The notes under the pieces are model-generated. The model did not search any database. It was not told where the DNA came from and saw only the letters and a list, made by a program, of their open reading frames with translations. Source: Armatimonadota bacterium (GTDB lineage: Bacteria; Armatimonadota; HRBIN16). Taken from it: DNA of 64,000 bases. The DNA lies in assembly GCA_026003175.1 (NCBI GenBank), contig BPGT01000006.1, positions 62,001-126,000 on the forward strand, given 5' to 3'. The stretch's first letter is position 1, and each line of letters opens with the position of its first letter. This document shows positions 8,273 to 18,153 of the stretch, in pieces. Both the position numbers and the translations under genes were made by a program.

Positions 8273-11200
8273 CTATTCGTAAATCAGGATGCGCGGCGGC
8301 GCAAGCAGACCGTACGGCACAAACCGGTACTCGTCCGTCCATGATTCTGCCGCGGTGAAGCTCTCCGGTCCTACACCATATAGCTCGCCCTGCTGGTGGT
8401 GCAGTGGACCGAGCAGGTTGCGCGGGCTGGTGAATACCTCTACGGTAACCTCGTTTTCGCCCTCATGCACGAGGTCGGTGATGTCTACCTCGTACGGGTG
8501 CCACGCCAGCAAACCGGCATACTGCCCGTTGACGTGCACGCTGCATACCGGCGCGTGCGGTCTCTGGCACTCCAGCACCACACGCTGTGCCTCACCGGGC
8601 AGGCGCACCCGCCACGTGAACCGCTGTGACCCGCAGTAGAACGGATATCCCTGCGAGCACCAGTTATCCAGAGTGATGTTCTCTAGTTCCTTGTCCAGCA
8701 CGAACTGATGGCTATCTTTCATCGGCAACACTCCGAAGTCTCCCAGTATCATGATTGGCTCCAGCACCAGCCCCTCCACAAAGTGGAGATGTTGTTCGAT
8801 CACGTTGACCCCCTTGCGCAGGGTTCCTGAAATATCCAATTTGCGAAAGCCGATATCCAGCCACCATCCGGTATCCCTGTTATCCACCGCTACGCCGTTC
8901 ACCACGAAACGGCTGAACTTGGGCTTTTCCACCACCAACATCACTGGCGATGCTGGTTCGATACGGCTCTCGAAGGTATAGGTCAGCACCACGTCACATG
9001 TTTTGGACGGCGAGTGGCGTTCTCGTTCCCGTTTCCACAACGACACCCCGCTATTGTGCAGGTCAGGGTCAATGCCGAGGTGCTCTGCGAGGCGTAGATG
9101 TAGTTTCCACATCGGCAGACGTGGGGTAGGTGGTTGACCGGGGATGGTCAGTGTGGCGTAATCCAGCAACAGCACGTTTGGTTCGGTGCGCTCCACACGA
9201 TAGTTGCCATCCAGCTCTATCTGCATGGCGGGATGCTTTCTGCGCTCGTAAGTGGAACCCGCACTCCCGTCTAGCACCAGCAGGTGCGACTGCGCTGGGC
9301 CGAACGGCAGGACACACCGCACCCCCTCGCCTGTCCTCTCTATCGGCAGAGTGACAATCTCGCCGGTCTCCGCTTTCCAGAGGCTTAGATGTCCATCGCC
9401 GCGCACATGCACAACGAGCTCGCCTTGATTATCGTACAGTGCACGGTTCACGAGAAACAGCACCAGCGCACCGTCGTCGCTGCGCGCCAGACGCGCATAA
9501 ACAGAGCGACAGATACTGCCGTCGAGAGTAGTTACACGCACCGCGGGCGGGAGTAGAGCATCCACTGCCTCCTGCAGAGCGGTAAAATCCTCAGGGATGC
9601 GCGTCACGTTCGGATGGCTCCACAACGCGGCGAGCTCCTCCCCGGCAGGAATGCCCTCTACCTGCGAGGCTGTCTCACCGACAGCGATAATCCGACCACC
9701 GGAGCCGAGCCACTCATGCAATAGCTGCACGGTACTGCGAGCCAGCGTCAGCGCAGGAGGAATAACCATCAGGCGATAACGTGCTTGCCCGATGACCAGG
9801 TACTCACCCTCCACGCGAGCGTGCCGCTGTATGATAAGCTCATCGCCGAAGTCGTGGTCGTGCTGAATCTCGTTCAGCCAGGTGCTGACGCGTGTGCACG
9901 CCTCGCCGTAGCGAGCGCATTGCTGCAGGTCATTCGGTCGGAAGGTTGCCCACCCGGAGCCGATGGTATGGAGTACCAGCAGTTCACTGCAAGGTGTGCC
10001 TGACTGCAGCATCAGCGTCAACCGCGCCATATAGTCGGAGAGGTAGCGGTAATACTTCCACCACGGCTGCTGGTAGAAGATAGAGGGTGGGAAGTCGCGT
10101 TTGCGCCCGCCCCACATCGAGTACAGGGCAAGGTGCTGGTTCATATAGGTAACGCCCTGCACGAACAGGTTATCGGCAATCCACTTCTGCTCGGCAAAGG
10201 AGATATTCCATCCTGAACAGCCGTAGGTTTCGCACAGCACGCGCTTCCTGCCCATTTGCCTTGCCACACTGGAAACCTGCCGCGCCAGCAGGGCGTCTGG
10301 TAATCGCCTGCCCAGATGGTCAATGCCGGGTGAGTGCATGTACTCGTACAGGGGCATTGCTGCGCCGATGGCGGCAATCTGTTCCTGAAAAGTATCTTCC
10401 AGCAGGTAGTGTCCCGTGAGGTGGACACCATGCTGCTGACACCAGTCGTACAGCTGCTTACCGAAGCTCTGCACGAACATCTGCGTCAACAGTCGATGGA
10501 AGCGATAGCGGTGTGCGGGGGCATCTGGCGCGTCGAAGAACAGCGCAGGCAACGCCTCTGCCAGCGGATAGCCATAAGCTCTCAGGAACTCTTCAGGCAG
10601 TCGTTCGGTGAAGGGCAGCTTATCAGGTTGGAAGAACTTGCCGTAGTGAGGCTCATCGGTGAAGATGCCCGGCACCGCTTTGCCAAATTGCTCGCCCACT
10701 TCGCGTGCGTAGGCATCGTAGGTATGGCGCAGGAAGGCAGCGACCGCTTCGGGGTTGAGGGTGTCTAGGTAGCTGCCGCCGTTGTACCAGGGACTGGGCG
10801 GGTCGTAACGCCAGACAAACCGAACAACCGCTCGCCCGGGCGGAGCCTGTTCCCCCTCGCGAAGCAGGCGAAAATCGCGCAGCTGCCCGTTTTGCTCTAC
10901 GCAAGAGTAGACCGCTAGCACATCACCTTCTTCGACATCATCTGCCGTTCCACGTTGCCAGGTGATGTGCTTTGCGCGAAACGAAGGGTGCATAGCAGGC
11001 ACATCGCCGCCAGCAAAGCCGGAGGGCCATCGATCCTCATCGTACAGCCATGCCAGCATCCCCCGCTCTGCAGCGGCGTTCACGCAGGTGCGGATGTGCT
11101 GCATCCACTCTTCAGACAGATACTCGGTCAGCAGACCGGTGCGGGCGTGCATAAAGAACCCACCCATACCCGCCTGCATCATGCTCTCTATTTGACGCAC

Positions 11201-11293
11201 CAGTTCGGCATCGTCCAGTCGGTCGTTCCACGACCAGAACGGTGCACCGCGATACTCCATTCCCGGATTGCGAAAAGATTTCATCCATCCCAT
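8273..11293 (-). CDS. Large glycoside hydrolase, GH106 (alpha-L-rhamnosidase)-like
   Basis: A 1006-residue protein without a signal peptide. The N-terminal segment (FWSWND, then GMGGFFMHARTGL, then WLYDEDRWPSG) matches the catalytic TIM-barrel region of the GH106/alpha-L-rhamnosidase-like glycosyl hydrolases. A glutamine amidotransferase-like or flavodoxin-like middle (GGRIIAVGE) and C-terminal jelly-roll sugar-binding domains follow (roughly residues 700-1000, ending in a beta-galactosidase-type small domain). The predicted role is removal of terminal rhamnose or a related sugar from plant or bacterial polysaccharide after uptake, since no export signal is seen. GAGGTG lies eight bases before the ATG; a second ATG three codons later is possible. 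The FG-GAP gene upstream on the same strand is probably co-transcribed. Substrate specificity is inferred. Confidence 0.72.
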   Translation of the reverse strand: MGWMKSFRNPGMEYRGAPFWSWNDRLDDAELVRQIESMMQAGMGGFFMHARTGLLTEYLSEEWMQHIRTCVNAAAERGMLAWLYDEDRWPSGFAGGDVPAMHPSFRAKHITWQRGTADDVEEGDVLAVYSCVEQNGQLRDFRLLREGEQAPPGRAVVRFVWRYDPPSPWYNGGSYLDTLNPEAVAAFLRHTYDAYAREVGEQFGKAVPGIFTDEPHYGKFFQPDKLPFTERLPEEFLRAYGYPLAEALPALFFDAPDAPAHRYRFHRLLTQMFVQSFGKQLYDWCQQHGVHLTGHYLLEDTFQEQIAAIGAAMPLYEYMHSPGIDHLGRRLPDALLARQVSSVARQMGRKRVLCETYGCSGWNISFAEQKWIADNLFVQGVTYMNQHLALYSMWGGRKRDFPPSIFYQQPWWKYYRYLSDYMARLTLMLQSGTPCSELLVLHTIGSGWATFRPNDLQQCARYGEACTRVSTWLNEIQHDHDFGDELIIQRHARVEGEYLVIGQARYRLMVIPPALTLARSTVQLLHEWLGSGGRIIAVGETASQVEGIPAGEELAALWSHPNVTRIPEDFTALQEAVDALLPPAVRVTTLDGSICRSVYARLARSDDGALVLFLVNRALYDNQGELVVHVRGDGHLSLWKAETGEIVTLPIERTGEGVRCVLPFGPAQSHLLVLDGSAGSTYERRKHPAMQIELDGNYRVERTEPNVLLLDYATLTIPGQPPTPRLPMWKLHLRLAEHLGIDPDLHNSGVSLWKRERERHSPSKTCDVVLTYTFESRIEPASPVMLVVEKPKFSRFVVNGVAVDNRDTGWWLDIGFRKLDISGTLRKGVNVIEQHLHFVEGLVLEPIMILGDFGVLPMKDSHQFVLDKELENITLDNWCSQGYPFYCGSQRFTWRVRLPGEAQRVVLECQRPHAPVCSVHVNGQYAGLLAWHPYEVDITDLVHEGENEVTVEVFTSPRNLLGPLHHQQGELYGVGPESFTAAESWTDEYRFVPYGLLAPPRILIYE

Positions 11294-11377
11294 CGGCTGA
11301 TCACCTCGCTTGAGTTTGCCTTTATCTGCCTGCCACCCAGCGTATGGCTCTGCTTCCGTTCACTGTGTATCACTCGT

Positions 11378-12703
11378 TCATGGGGAGTAGTAGTTCCATA
11401 CTGCTTTCGTGCGCCGGTATACAGGGTTCGTCCACAGGCGTGGGCGGTTTGGGTTCGGGTTGGGAGCAGTGTTCTGGTAAATATGCAGTTCATTGCCCGC
11501 CAGCACAATCAGCTCCTCACGCCAGTCGCCCGCAACGTCTGCCACATACAGCCTGTCCGCCTTCTCCGGGAAGCGCGCGACGAAACGTCCCGTCATGGCG
11601 TCAATCACTGCTACGTCGCCCGACTCGTGCCGTTCCTTCGCGGCGAGGTGCTGTTTGCCCGTACCGTCCCAGTGGATGGCGTAAATCACCTCAATACCTT
11701 TCTCCGTCCAGTCGGGGGGAGCCACCTTGCTCAGCTCATAGTCCGCAATGACCTTCCCGTCGGCGTCCAGCACCCAGGGTTTCTGGTGCGTGTCGTATCG
11801 GCTGCGGCACCAGATGTGCAGCCCCTTTCGCGCAGGATCAAACCGACCGACGGCAGCGTTTTGCGGTTCCTGTCGCTTGTAGTCTACCTCCCACAGAAGC
11901 CGTTCGCTGTTGAACAAGAACACCCGGTTCGCGCCCTCTTCCAGCGCCACGATTTCCATGCCCTTCACGTCGGGTTGTACATCGGCGATAAAAACGCTGT
12001 CCAGATGCCCGCGCACCTCGGGCAGTCGGAAGAGTTCCCTGCCGTCCGGCGCGAGGATACACCCGCTTATGATTTCATCCCTGCCATCGCTGTTGATGTC
12101 CGCAACACGCAAGCCGTTATGCGCGCAGGCGAGGAAATTATCTACCTGCCAGAGTGGTCTGGTATTGCCTTTGCGCAGTTCCTCCAGCGCGAAGGCGGCG
12201 ACGTACCTGCCCATTCGGTAGCCCCTGGCGTTAGTAGCTTGCAGTACCACATCGCGGTCGCCTTTGCCTCGCAGGTTGACTATCGCCAGATGCTCCCATC
12301 GCTCTGCGCCCTCGGGTGCAGGGATCTTCGCTTCCCAACGAGCCCTGCCGGTTGTGCCATCCACCACATGCAGGGTGTTGTTGTTGTCCAAGAAGAGCAC
12401 TTCGGTGCGCTTATCGCCGTCGATATCACCTGCCTGTACGCCCGCACCGTGATGGCCGGGTAATCCTTCCGACTCGGCAGCACCGCCCACGCGCACATCC
12501 ACTTTCTCCACCCACAGCTTGCGCCCATCCCAGGCGTACGCTGCCACATGCCCGGGCACAGTTACCAGATAGTCCATTCGCCCATCACTATTCAGGTCTG
12601 CTACGATGAGGCTGCCTGCGCTATCCCGCGGGGCAGGAATCTCCATTTTGATGACGAAAGGATTGTTCGGATACTCAGGGACATTGCGAGATTGCACTAT
12701 CAT
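11378..12703 (-). CDS. FG-GAP/VCBS beta-propeller protein, rhamnogalacturonan-lyase-like
   Basis: About 441 residues built of repeated blades with calcium-binding loops of the FG-GAP type (ADLNSDGRMD, GDIDGDKRTE, ADINSDGRDE) and a C-terminal NPVYRRTKAVWNYYS segment. Such propellers occur in family-11-like rhamnogalacturonan lyases and in uncharacterised planctomycete-like proteins. The start is uncertain: an in-frame ATG at 12772 would overlap the divergent purC start, so the ATG at 12703 is preferred, with one at 12646 also possible. None of these gives a clear signal peptide, which is odd for a protein usually found outside the cytoplasm. It lies 84 bases upstream of the GH106-like gene, suggesting a shared role in pectin-type polysaccharide use (inference). 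Confidence 0.65.
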   Translation of the reverse strand: MIVQSRNVPEYPNNPFVIKMEIPAPRDSAGSLIVADLNSDGRMDYLVTVPGHVAAYAWDGRKLWVEKVDVRVGGAAESEGLPGHHGAGVQAGDIDGDKRTEVLFLDNNNTLHVVDGTTGRARWEAKIPAPEGAERWEHLAIVNLRGKGDRDVVLQATNARGYRMGRYVAAFALEELRKGNTRPLWQVDNFLACAHNGLRVADINSDGRDEIISGCILAPDGRELFRLPEVRGHLDSVFIADVQPDVKGMEIVALEEGANRVFLFNSERLLWEVDYKRQEPQNAAVGRFDPARKGLHIWCRSRYDTHQKPWVLDADGKVIADYELSKVAPPDWTEKGIEVIYAIHWDGTGKQHLAAKERHESGDVAVIDAMTGRFVARFPEKADRLYVADVAGDWREELIVLAGNELHIYQNTAPNPNPNRPRLWTNPVYRRTKAVWNYYSP

Positions 12704-12766
12704 CACCCCTGAAGCAAGATTCGCAAGAGGAAGCACTTCATCCTTTGGAAAAGAGGTTGGGCATAG

Positions 12767-13690
12767 ATGCAAACAGTTACCTACACTCGAATCCCCGGTT
12801 TGCCAGAGCCGAAGCGGGGGAAAGTACGCGACATCTACGATCTGGGCGATAAGCTGCTTATCGTGGCTACCGACCGCATCTCCGCCTTTGACGTGGTGTT
12901 GCCCAACGGCATCCCCGACAAAGGGCGCGTGCTGACGCAGCTCTCACTATACTGGTTTGAGCGCACACAGCATATCGTGCCCAATCACCTGGTTAGCGCG
13001 GATATCGACGCGATCGCGGAAGCGGTCGCTTCTGCAGGAGCTCAGGTAGACGCCGACGTGCGTGAAATGCTGGACGGACGCTCGATGCTGGTAGTGAAGG
13101 CTAAGCCGTATCCCATCGAGTGCGTGGTGCGTGGGTATCTGGCGGGTTCGCTATGGAAAGAATATGTGCAGGCGGGCGGCAGGGAGAAACCCGTCACACT
13201 ACACGGCATCCCCTTGCCCGCCGGGCTGCGTGAGAGCGACCGTCTGGAGGAGCCTATTTTTACGCCTGCCACCAAAGCGGAAGTGGGGCACGACGAGAAC
13301 ATTAGTCTGGAGCAGGCGGTGCAAATCGCTGGAGAGGTCGTGCGGGAGCTCGCTCGCCTAAGCGTGGAGATATATCGTTTCGCTCGGGAAGACGCTGTGC
13401 AGAAGGGCATCATCATCGCCGATACCAAGTTCGAGTTCGGCGAGAAAGAGGGGCGCATCCTGCTCATTGACGAGGTGCTCACCCCGGACTCTTCGCGTTT
13501 TTGGGCAGTGGATGATTACGTGCCGGGACGCTCGCAACCAAGCTTTGATAAGCAGTACGTGCGTGACTGGCTTGAAAGCACTGGATGGGATAAAACCCCT
13601 CCTGCCCCCACCTTGCCAGACGAGGTGGTAGCGAAAACATCCGAGAAATACCGCGAGGCGTACCGGCGCATTACGGGAAAGACACTGTGA
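12767..13690 (+). CDS. purC: Phosphoribosylaminoimidazole-succinocarboxamide synthase (SAICAR synthetase)
   Basis: A 307-residue enzyme joining CAIR and aspartate with ATP hydrolysis in de novo purine synthesis. Motifs in order: GKVRDIYD near residue 18, [21 protein letters not shown], the [14 protein letters not shown] segment, the [14 protein letters not shown] signature, [14 protein letters not shown] and [11 protein letters not shown]. The length (about 300 residues) is that of the longer class found in yeast and many non-enteric bacteria. The ATG is preceded by an AG-rich stretch. The lipid kinase gene follows four bases after the stop, so the two are probably co-transcribed although unrelated in pathway. 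Confidence 0.96.
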   Translation: MQTVTYTRIPGLPEPKRGKVRDIYDLGDKLLIVATDRISAFDVVLPNGIPDKGRVLTQLSLYWFERTQHIVPNHLVSADIDAIAEAVASAGAQVDADVREMLDGRSMLVVKAKPYPIECVVRGYLAGSLWKEYVQAGGREKPVTLHGIPLPAGLRESDRLEEPIFTPATKAEVGHDENISLEQAVQIAGEVVRELARLSVEIYRFAREDAVQKGIIIADTKFEFGEKEGRILLIDEVLTPDSSRFWAVDDYVPGRSQPSFDKQYVRDWLESTGWDKTPPAPTLPDEVVAKTSEKYREAYRRITGKTL

Positions 13691-13694
13691 CGAT

Positions 13695-14594
13695 ATGACA
13701 TCTGCTGATATCGTCGTCGTGCTGAACCCAAAGGCAGGGCGTTACCGTGCCATCCGCCACAAAGGCACGTTGCAAAACCTCCTGCAGCAGATGGGCAAAC
13801 ACACCGGGTTGACCTGGCGCATCGTGCAGACCACCGGTCCGGGTCAGGCTACCGAACTGGCAAGGCAGGCGGCAGAGGAGGGCGCGTCCGTTGTGGTAGC
13901 TGCTGGCGGCGACGGCACTTGTGGCGAGGTTGCCAACGGCATTGTGGGCACACCTGCACGGCTGGGGGTTTTGCCACTGGGCACAGGCAACGATTTTGCA
14001 CGTTGCGCGGGTATCGGCGAGAACCTGCAGATAGCGGTAGAAACGCTTTTCACCGGCAAGCCGAGGCGTATCGACCTTGGCGAGGTGGCAGGAAGATATT
14101 TCATCAATATCGCCGGTTGCGGACTGGATGCCGCCGTTGCCCAACGGGTGAATCAGGGTTTTCGCTTCTTGCACGGAACCGCCGCATACGTTGCCTCGCT
14201 CTTTCAGACCATCCTCACCTTCAAGCCCGTCCCTATGCTTATCCGCGTGGACGGCGAGGAGCTGCGCCTCGAAGCCTTCCTGTGCACCGTGGCGAACACC
14301 CAATCGTATGGCGGTGGGATGCGTATTGCCCCCTACGCGCAGATAGACGACGGGTTGCTGGATGTGTGCATCGTCAAAGCAGTGAACAAGCTGGAGTTTG
14401 TGCGTATCTTTCCACGTGTATACAGCGGCGCTCACATCACGCACCCCTGCTTCCTGATGCACACCGCGAGGCGGATTCACGTTCAAAGCACTCCCCCCGT
14501 GCCCGTGCTGGTGGACGGGGACGTAATGGGCACTACGCCGGTGGAGTTCAGTGTTCACCCCGAGGCTATCGAGGTGATTCTGCCTGCGAAGTGA
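13695..14594 (+). CDS. Diacylglycerol kinase family lipid kinase (YegS/DgkB-like)
   Basis: A 299-residue protein with the DAGK catalytic fold: VVLNPKAGR at the N-terminus, the ATP-binding AAGGDGTCGEVANG near residue 75, and PLGTGNDFAR near 97, followed by a beta-sandwich C-domain (NTQSYGGGM, DDGLLDV, VLVDGDVMG). Family members phosphorylate diacylglycerol, undecaprenol-like or sphingoid lipids at the cytoplasmic membrane face. A role in recycling diacylglycerol into phospholipid is the default inference. It sits four bases after purC and ends convergently with the helicase gene. A direct Shine-Dalgarno is weak (the purC stop region is GTGACGATATG), which fits translational coupling. Confidence 0.88.
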   Translation: MTSADIVVVLNPKAGRYRAIRHKGTLQNLLQQMGKHTGLTWRIVQTTGPGQATELARQAAEEGASVVVAAGGDGTCGEVANGIVGTPARLGVLPLGTGNDFARCAGIGENLQIAVETLFTGKPRRIDLGEVAGRYFINIAGCGLDAAVAQRVNQGFRFLHGTAAYVASLFQTILTFKPVPMLIRVDGEELRLEAFLCTVANTQSYGGGMRIAPYAQIDDGLLDVCIVKAVNKLEFVRIFPRVYSGAHITHPCFLMHTARRIHVQSTPPVPVLVDGDVMGTTPVEFSVHPEAIEVILPAK

Positions 14595-14723
14595 GTTATC
14601 GGTTTTGCGTCTTCCTTACGCCGACTGGATGGTGTTTTCCGTTCGCATTGCAAGCATGACGCCTCGCGAACCATGCAAGACCGATTGAAGTGCAGAAAAG
14701 GATTGTCGGAGGAGGACTCACCG

Positions 14724-16757
14724 CTATTCCGTCGTGAGGAAGCGACTGGGCTTGCCCGCGTAACTGATCCATAGCCTTTCCCGGGCGCGCGTACAGGCGA
14801 CGTAGAGGAGCTGCCTTTCCTGATTGATGAAGGCTTCGCGCTCCTGGGGGTCTTCCAGCTGTTGCAACTCTGGCTGGCAGGGAAACCAGAAATCGTCCAC
14901 CCCGACAACCGCTACAGCCTTAAACTCCAGTCCTTTCGCACGGTGCGTCGTACCTACGGCAATGCAGTCAGCACGAGAATCAACCCCTTCGCTCAGCTGG
15001 AAACAGGTCAGTCCACGCTTTTCCAATTCGGGCACCAGCTCATCGAGCACCGTTTTGGCTCGGGCGAATATCGCTATGTCCGCGGGACGATAGTCCTCTC
15101 GCAGGAGCGACCATATCCATTCCGACAATGCTTCCGCCTCTGCTTGACGGCAAGGGAAGCAGTGCTGCACGGGTTTTTCACCACGCAATACCGCAAGCGG
15201 ACGCAGGTAGCTTGCCTCTTCGCTTTCCTCGGTGTCAATCACCTTCGGCAAAAGCTTCTCAGCGTGACTTTGTATCTGCGCTGTCGTTCGGTAGTTCACA
15301 TACAGACGAGTGCTGCGTCCCTGCGTGGCAATACCGAGACGAGACCACGGGGTCATCACACGGTAGATGCGCTGCCCGGCGTCTCCACACAGGAAAAGGT
15401 CGTCTTCCCCTTCTACACACAATGCACGCACCAGTGTCAGCTCAGCGGGACCGAAATCCTGCGCCTCATCCACGATCACACACCGGAAGGGGGGATTCTC
15501 GCGGACCCTCTCCGCCACGCGGTAGCAGAGAGTGCTCCAGGTGAAAGCATTCTGGTCATCCAGCCATTGCCACATCCGCTCGAACACGCTCCATATCTGC
15601 TTGCGTCTGTCCTGGGAGAGTGCCATTTTGCGCCCAAGCCGCTCTGCCTGCAGGTACGCTTCCAGAGTTCGGAGGTTCCATGGCTCAATGACCAAATGCC
15701 ACTCCAAGCGGAGAAATGCCAGAGAAACGGGCACTTCTGTTTGCGCATAAAGCTGCGCCAAACCCTGCTCCTGCTCATTGGTATCCGCTATGCGCCATTG
15801 TCCGAGATTCCTTCGTGCCCACTGTGCAGCATACTGGTGCAGATGCTGTACGCGCACACTGTTTGGAATATCGCCAACCAGCAGTCCAAGTTGATAGTGC
15901 AACCGTTCAGCAAGACTTCTGCTAAATGTCGTGAGGAAGATACGCTGACCGGGGTAGCGCCGCATCATCTCCCAGGTTCGATGCAAAGCGACCACCGTTT
16001 TGCCTGTACCTGCCGCTCCGGTGACTTTCGCTGGACCGTTGTACTTTCGCTCTACCGCAAGACGCTGCTGCGGATGCAGATAGACCAGCCATTTTTCCCA
16101 AGGCATGTCTAGCGCTCGTTTCAGCTCCTCGTAGCTGCCGGGCGTCCAGAATCGTCTGCGGGTGTCTGGATGCTGCATCGGGTCCGCAACGTTTACTTTG
16201 ACGGGTTCTGGCACTATCTCACCCCGAAAGAGCTTCTCAATGCGTTCCCACACCTCGGCGGGGAACTCGTCAATGAGCTCAATCAGGTCCTCCTCGCTGG
16301 CATATCGCAGGGCTTCTACCCATTCCTCCGGCACCCCCAGTCGGCGAAGGTAACCCGCATCATAGCGACTGAGAGGGGCATCCACCTCTTGCCTTTTGAT
16401 AACTTTTTGTATCTCCTCTTCCAGTAACACCACACGCAAAATATTGCCTTCTACTCTCTCAAAACGGCGTCTCTCTGCCCATCGGTAGGCGTCATCGTGG
16501 TGTCCGACATAGCAGAGAACGTAGTAGCTATCCTGATGGCTGAAGATGATGCGGATTTCATCGTTGACGCGCAGCGACCACCAGTTCCTGTCCGTAGTCT
16601 TGTCTAGCCGGTGTACTGAAAAGCCGGGGGCAGTGGGGTCCTGGGCAAAGTCGAAGCAAGTTTGCTTGACAGCTGCCTGTTCATTGGGAGACAGCCTGTG
16701 CAGCGCACGCTGAAAGGTGTCGGCAATAACCACCTGTGCGAACACGGGACCTTCCAC
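14724..16757 (-). CDS. UvrD/Rep-like SF1 helicase with N-terminal RelE-like domain
   Basis: A 677-residue protein. Residues 5-95 have the fold signature of RelE/YoeB-type mRNA interferases: an alpha-helical start, then WSLRVNDEIRIIF (60-72) and CYVGHHDDAYRWAE (82-95). A linker follows, then an SF1A helicase: Walker A GAAGTGKT (247-254), motif II VDEAQD (429-434), a GDAGQRIY motif, NYRTT, GTTHRAKGLEFK and the late VACTRARERL (motif VI). It therefore carries a toxin-like domain joined to a UvrD-like motor. Whether the RelE part keeps nuclease activity or only binds ribosome or RNA is unknown. The start is GTG with little Shine-Dalgarno support. The gene stands alone; no antitoxin gene is adjacent. 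Confidence 0.85.
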   Translation of the reverse strand: MEGPVFAQVVIADTFQRALHRLSPNEQAAVKQTCFDFAQDPTAPGFSVHRLDKTTDRNWWSLRVNDEIRIIFSHQDSYYVLCYVGHHDDAYRWAERRRFERVEGNILRVVLLEEEIQKVIKRQEVDAPLSRYDAGYLRRLGVPEEWVEALRYASEEDLIELIDEFPAEVWERIEKLFRGEIVPEPVKVNVADPMQHPDTRRRFWTPGSYEELKRALDMPWEKWLVYLHPQQRLAVERKYNGPAKVTGAAGTGKTVVALHRTWEMMRRYPGQRIFLTTFSRSLAERLHYQLGLLVGDIPNSVRVQHLHQYAAQWARRNLGQWRIADTNEQEQGLAQLYAQTEVPVSLAFLRLEWHLVIEPWNLRTLEAYLQAERLGRKMALSQDRRKQIWSVFERMWQWLDDQNAFTWSTLCYRVAERVRENPPFRCVIVDEAQDFGPAELTLVRALCVEGEDDLFLCGDAGQRIYRVMTPWSRLGIATQGRSTRLYVNYRTTAQIQSHAEKLLPKVIDTEESEEASYLRPLAVLRGEKPVQHCFPCRQAEAEALSEWIWSLLREDYRPADIAIFARAKTVLDELVPELEKRGLTCFQLSEGVDSRADCIAVGTTHRAKGLEFKAVAVVGVDDFWFPCQPELQQLEDPQEREAFINQERQLLYVACTRARERLWISYAGKPSRFLTTE

Positions 16758-16803
16758 TCCATGACCAGATTAGGATACCCTGTGACGACCATATTCTACT
16801 GAA

Positions 16804-16815
16804 TGTCTATAGACA
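16804..16815. promoter_or_regulatory. Perfect 12-bp palindrome in divergent intergenic region
   Basis: TGTCTATAGACA is fully self-complementary. It sits 47 bases upstream of the helicase GTG and 99 bases before the rightward glycosidase-like gene, in an A+T-rich pocket. This is a plausible operator for a dimeric repressor. No regulator gene is adjacent, so this is a weak inference. Confidence 0.3.
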
Positions 16816-16914
16816 CTTTATACCATAATATGTTGCCGCGGTGCAATCGCGAGAGCACAATCTCTATACGCCCCGCAGGATTTTTTTGTCATCCCCTCGA
16901 AATTTCGTCATACC

Positions 16915-18039
16915 ATGGGGAAGCTACTCACCGCCAGCATCACTTACCTGGAGCAGACCGCCCTGAAGCTGCTGCAGGGGTGTCAGGTGAAAGCGCACGA
17001 CGGCACGGTGCTCTATACGCCTGACGGACGAGGCAACTACGCCGCCCTGTGGACGCGCGACTTCGCCTATATGGTAGAATACACCGCCGACCTGATGCCC
17101 GCCGAGCACATCGAAGCCTGCATTCGGTATCTTATCAAAGGACAACGGGAAGACGGCGTAGTGCCCGACCGCGTGCGCCCCGACGGCGTGCCTGTGTATG
17201 TCGCTGGACCGGAGAACAACCCGATCGGTGAACCCAATCTGGACAACCCGATGTTCCTCGTTCTTGCCAGCGATACCTGCCTGAGGCGCGTCTCCACCAA
17301 CCGACGCAAGAGCCTCTTCGGCGAGTGGTCACCTGCGCTGGATAAGGGCATGGATTGGGTTCCCCGCAGTGCGCAGGGGCTGGTGTGGAATAACCCCGAA
17401 AAACCGCACTCTCCCTACGGCTTCACCGACTGCATCGGCAAGACGGGCGAACTGTTGATGGAATCGCTGCTCTACTGGCGAGCATGTCGGCAGATGGCAA
17501 ACCTGCACCAGCAGTGCGGCGACAGAAGGCGGTCACAAGAGTACCTCGCCCGCGCCCGACAGGTGGAGCAGAACCTGGGCAGGCTGTGGGATGAGAAGGC
17601 AGGTGCATTCCTCGCCGCCAGCGTAGATTGCAGGCAGGTGGACATCTGGGGCAACGCCTACGCTCTGGCTATAGGCTTTCCACTGGGCAAGCGCAAGAGC
17701 GTGTTGCAACAGACTCTGGTTCGCCGATACGAACACTACATGTGGAAGGGGCAGGTGCGCCACCTCTTTCAGGGCGAATACTGGCAACGTTTGCTTATCC
17801 CCGTGCCGCGCGACCGCTACCAGAACGGCGCATACTGGGCAACCGCCTCGGGCTGGGTGATGCAGGCGATACACCCCGTGAACCCGCAACTGGCACAGCG
17901 CACCTTTGAGGATCTGATAGCGGACTTCCAGCAAAACGGCGTGTACGAGTGCGTACACCCCGATTACCGCCAGCTGGAGAGCTACGTGGTGAGCGCGTGC
18001 AACCCGTTGGGTGCAGCACGCAAGCTGTGGGCACGGTAA
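16915..18039 (+). CDS. Six-hairpin (alpha/alpha)6-barrel glycosidase-like protein
   Basis: A 374-residue protein without a signal peptide. GNYAALWTRDFAYM (about residues 40-53) and the repeated helical hairpins with conserved aromatic and acidic residues (YGFTDCIGKTGELLMESLLYW, split by short loops) resemble six-hairpin glycosidases acting on glucose- or rhamnose-containing oligosaccharides. A specific GH family is not assigned. The ATG lacks a recognisable Shine-Dalgarno. It is followed after 114 bases by the GH27 alpha-galactosidase gene, with which it probably forms an oligosaccharide-utilisation pair. An alternative is a non-hydrolytic family such as an epimerase-like barrel, but the WTRDFAY motif favours a glycosidase. 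Confidence 0.65.
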   Translation: MGKLLTASITYLEQTALKLLQGCQVKAHDGTVLYTPDGRGNYAALWTRDFAYMVEYTADLMPAEHIEACIRYLIKGQREDGVVPDRVRPDGVPVYVAGPENNPIGEPNLDNPMFLVLASDTCLRRVSTNRRKSLFGEWSPALDKGMDWVPRSAQGLVWNNPEKPHSPYGFTDCIGKTGELLMESLLYWRACRQMANLHQQCGDRRRSQEYLARARQVEQNLGRLWDEKAGAFLAASVDCRQVDIWGNAYALAIGFPLGKRKSVLQQTLVRRYEHYMWKGQVRHLFQGEYWQRLLIPVPRDRYQNGAYWATASGWVMQAIHPVNPQLAQRTFEDLIADFQQNGVYECVHPDYRQLESYVVSACNPLGAARKLWAR

Positions 18040-18153
18040 TCGCATCTTGCGACGGACTACCGGCAGTGGCAATCCCCCCCTCTCAGCAGGTAATTTTTCC
18101 ATCTACCTCGAAACGAAAACTGACCGAAACCTTGTTGTGAAGGAGTAGAGAGG

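Noticed and set aside
10955-12463. Long rightward open frame of about 500 codons antisense to the glycosidase and propeller genes
   Set aside because: Composition is basic and Ser/Cys/His-rich, with no motif; it mirrors the strong codon bias of the two real genes on the opposite strand.
14862-16112. Rightward 416-codon frame antisense to the helicase
   Set aside because: Shadow of the helicase codons; no domain or ribosome site.
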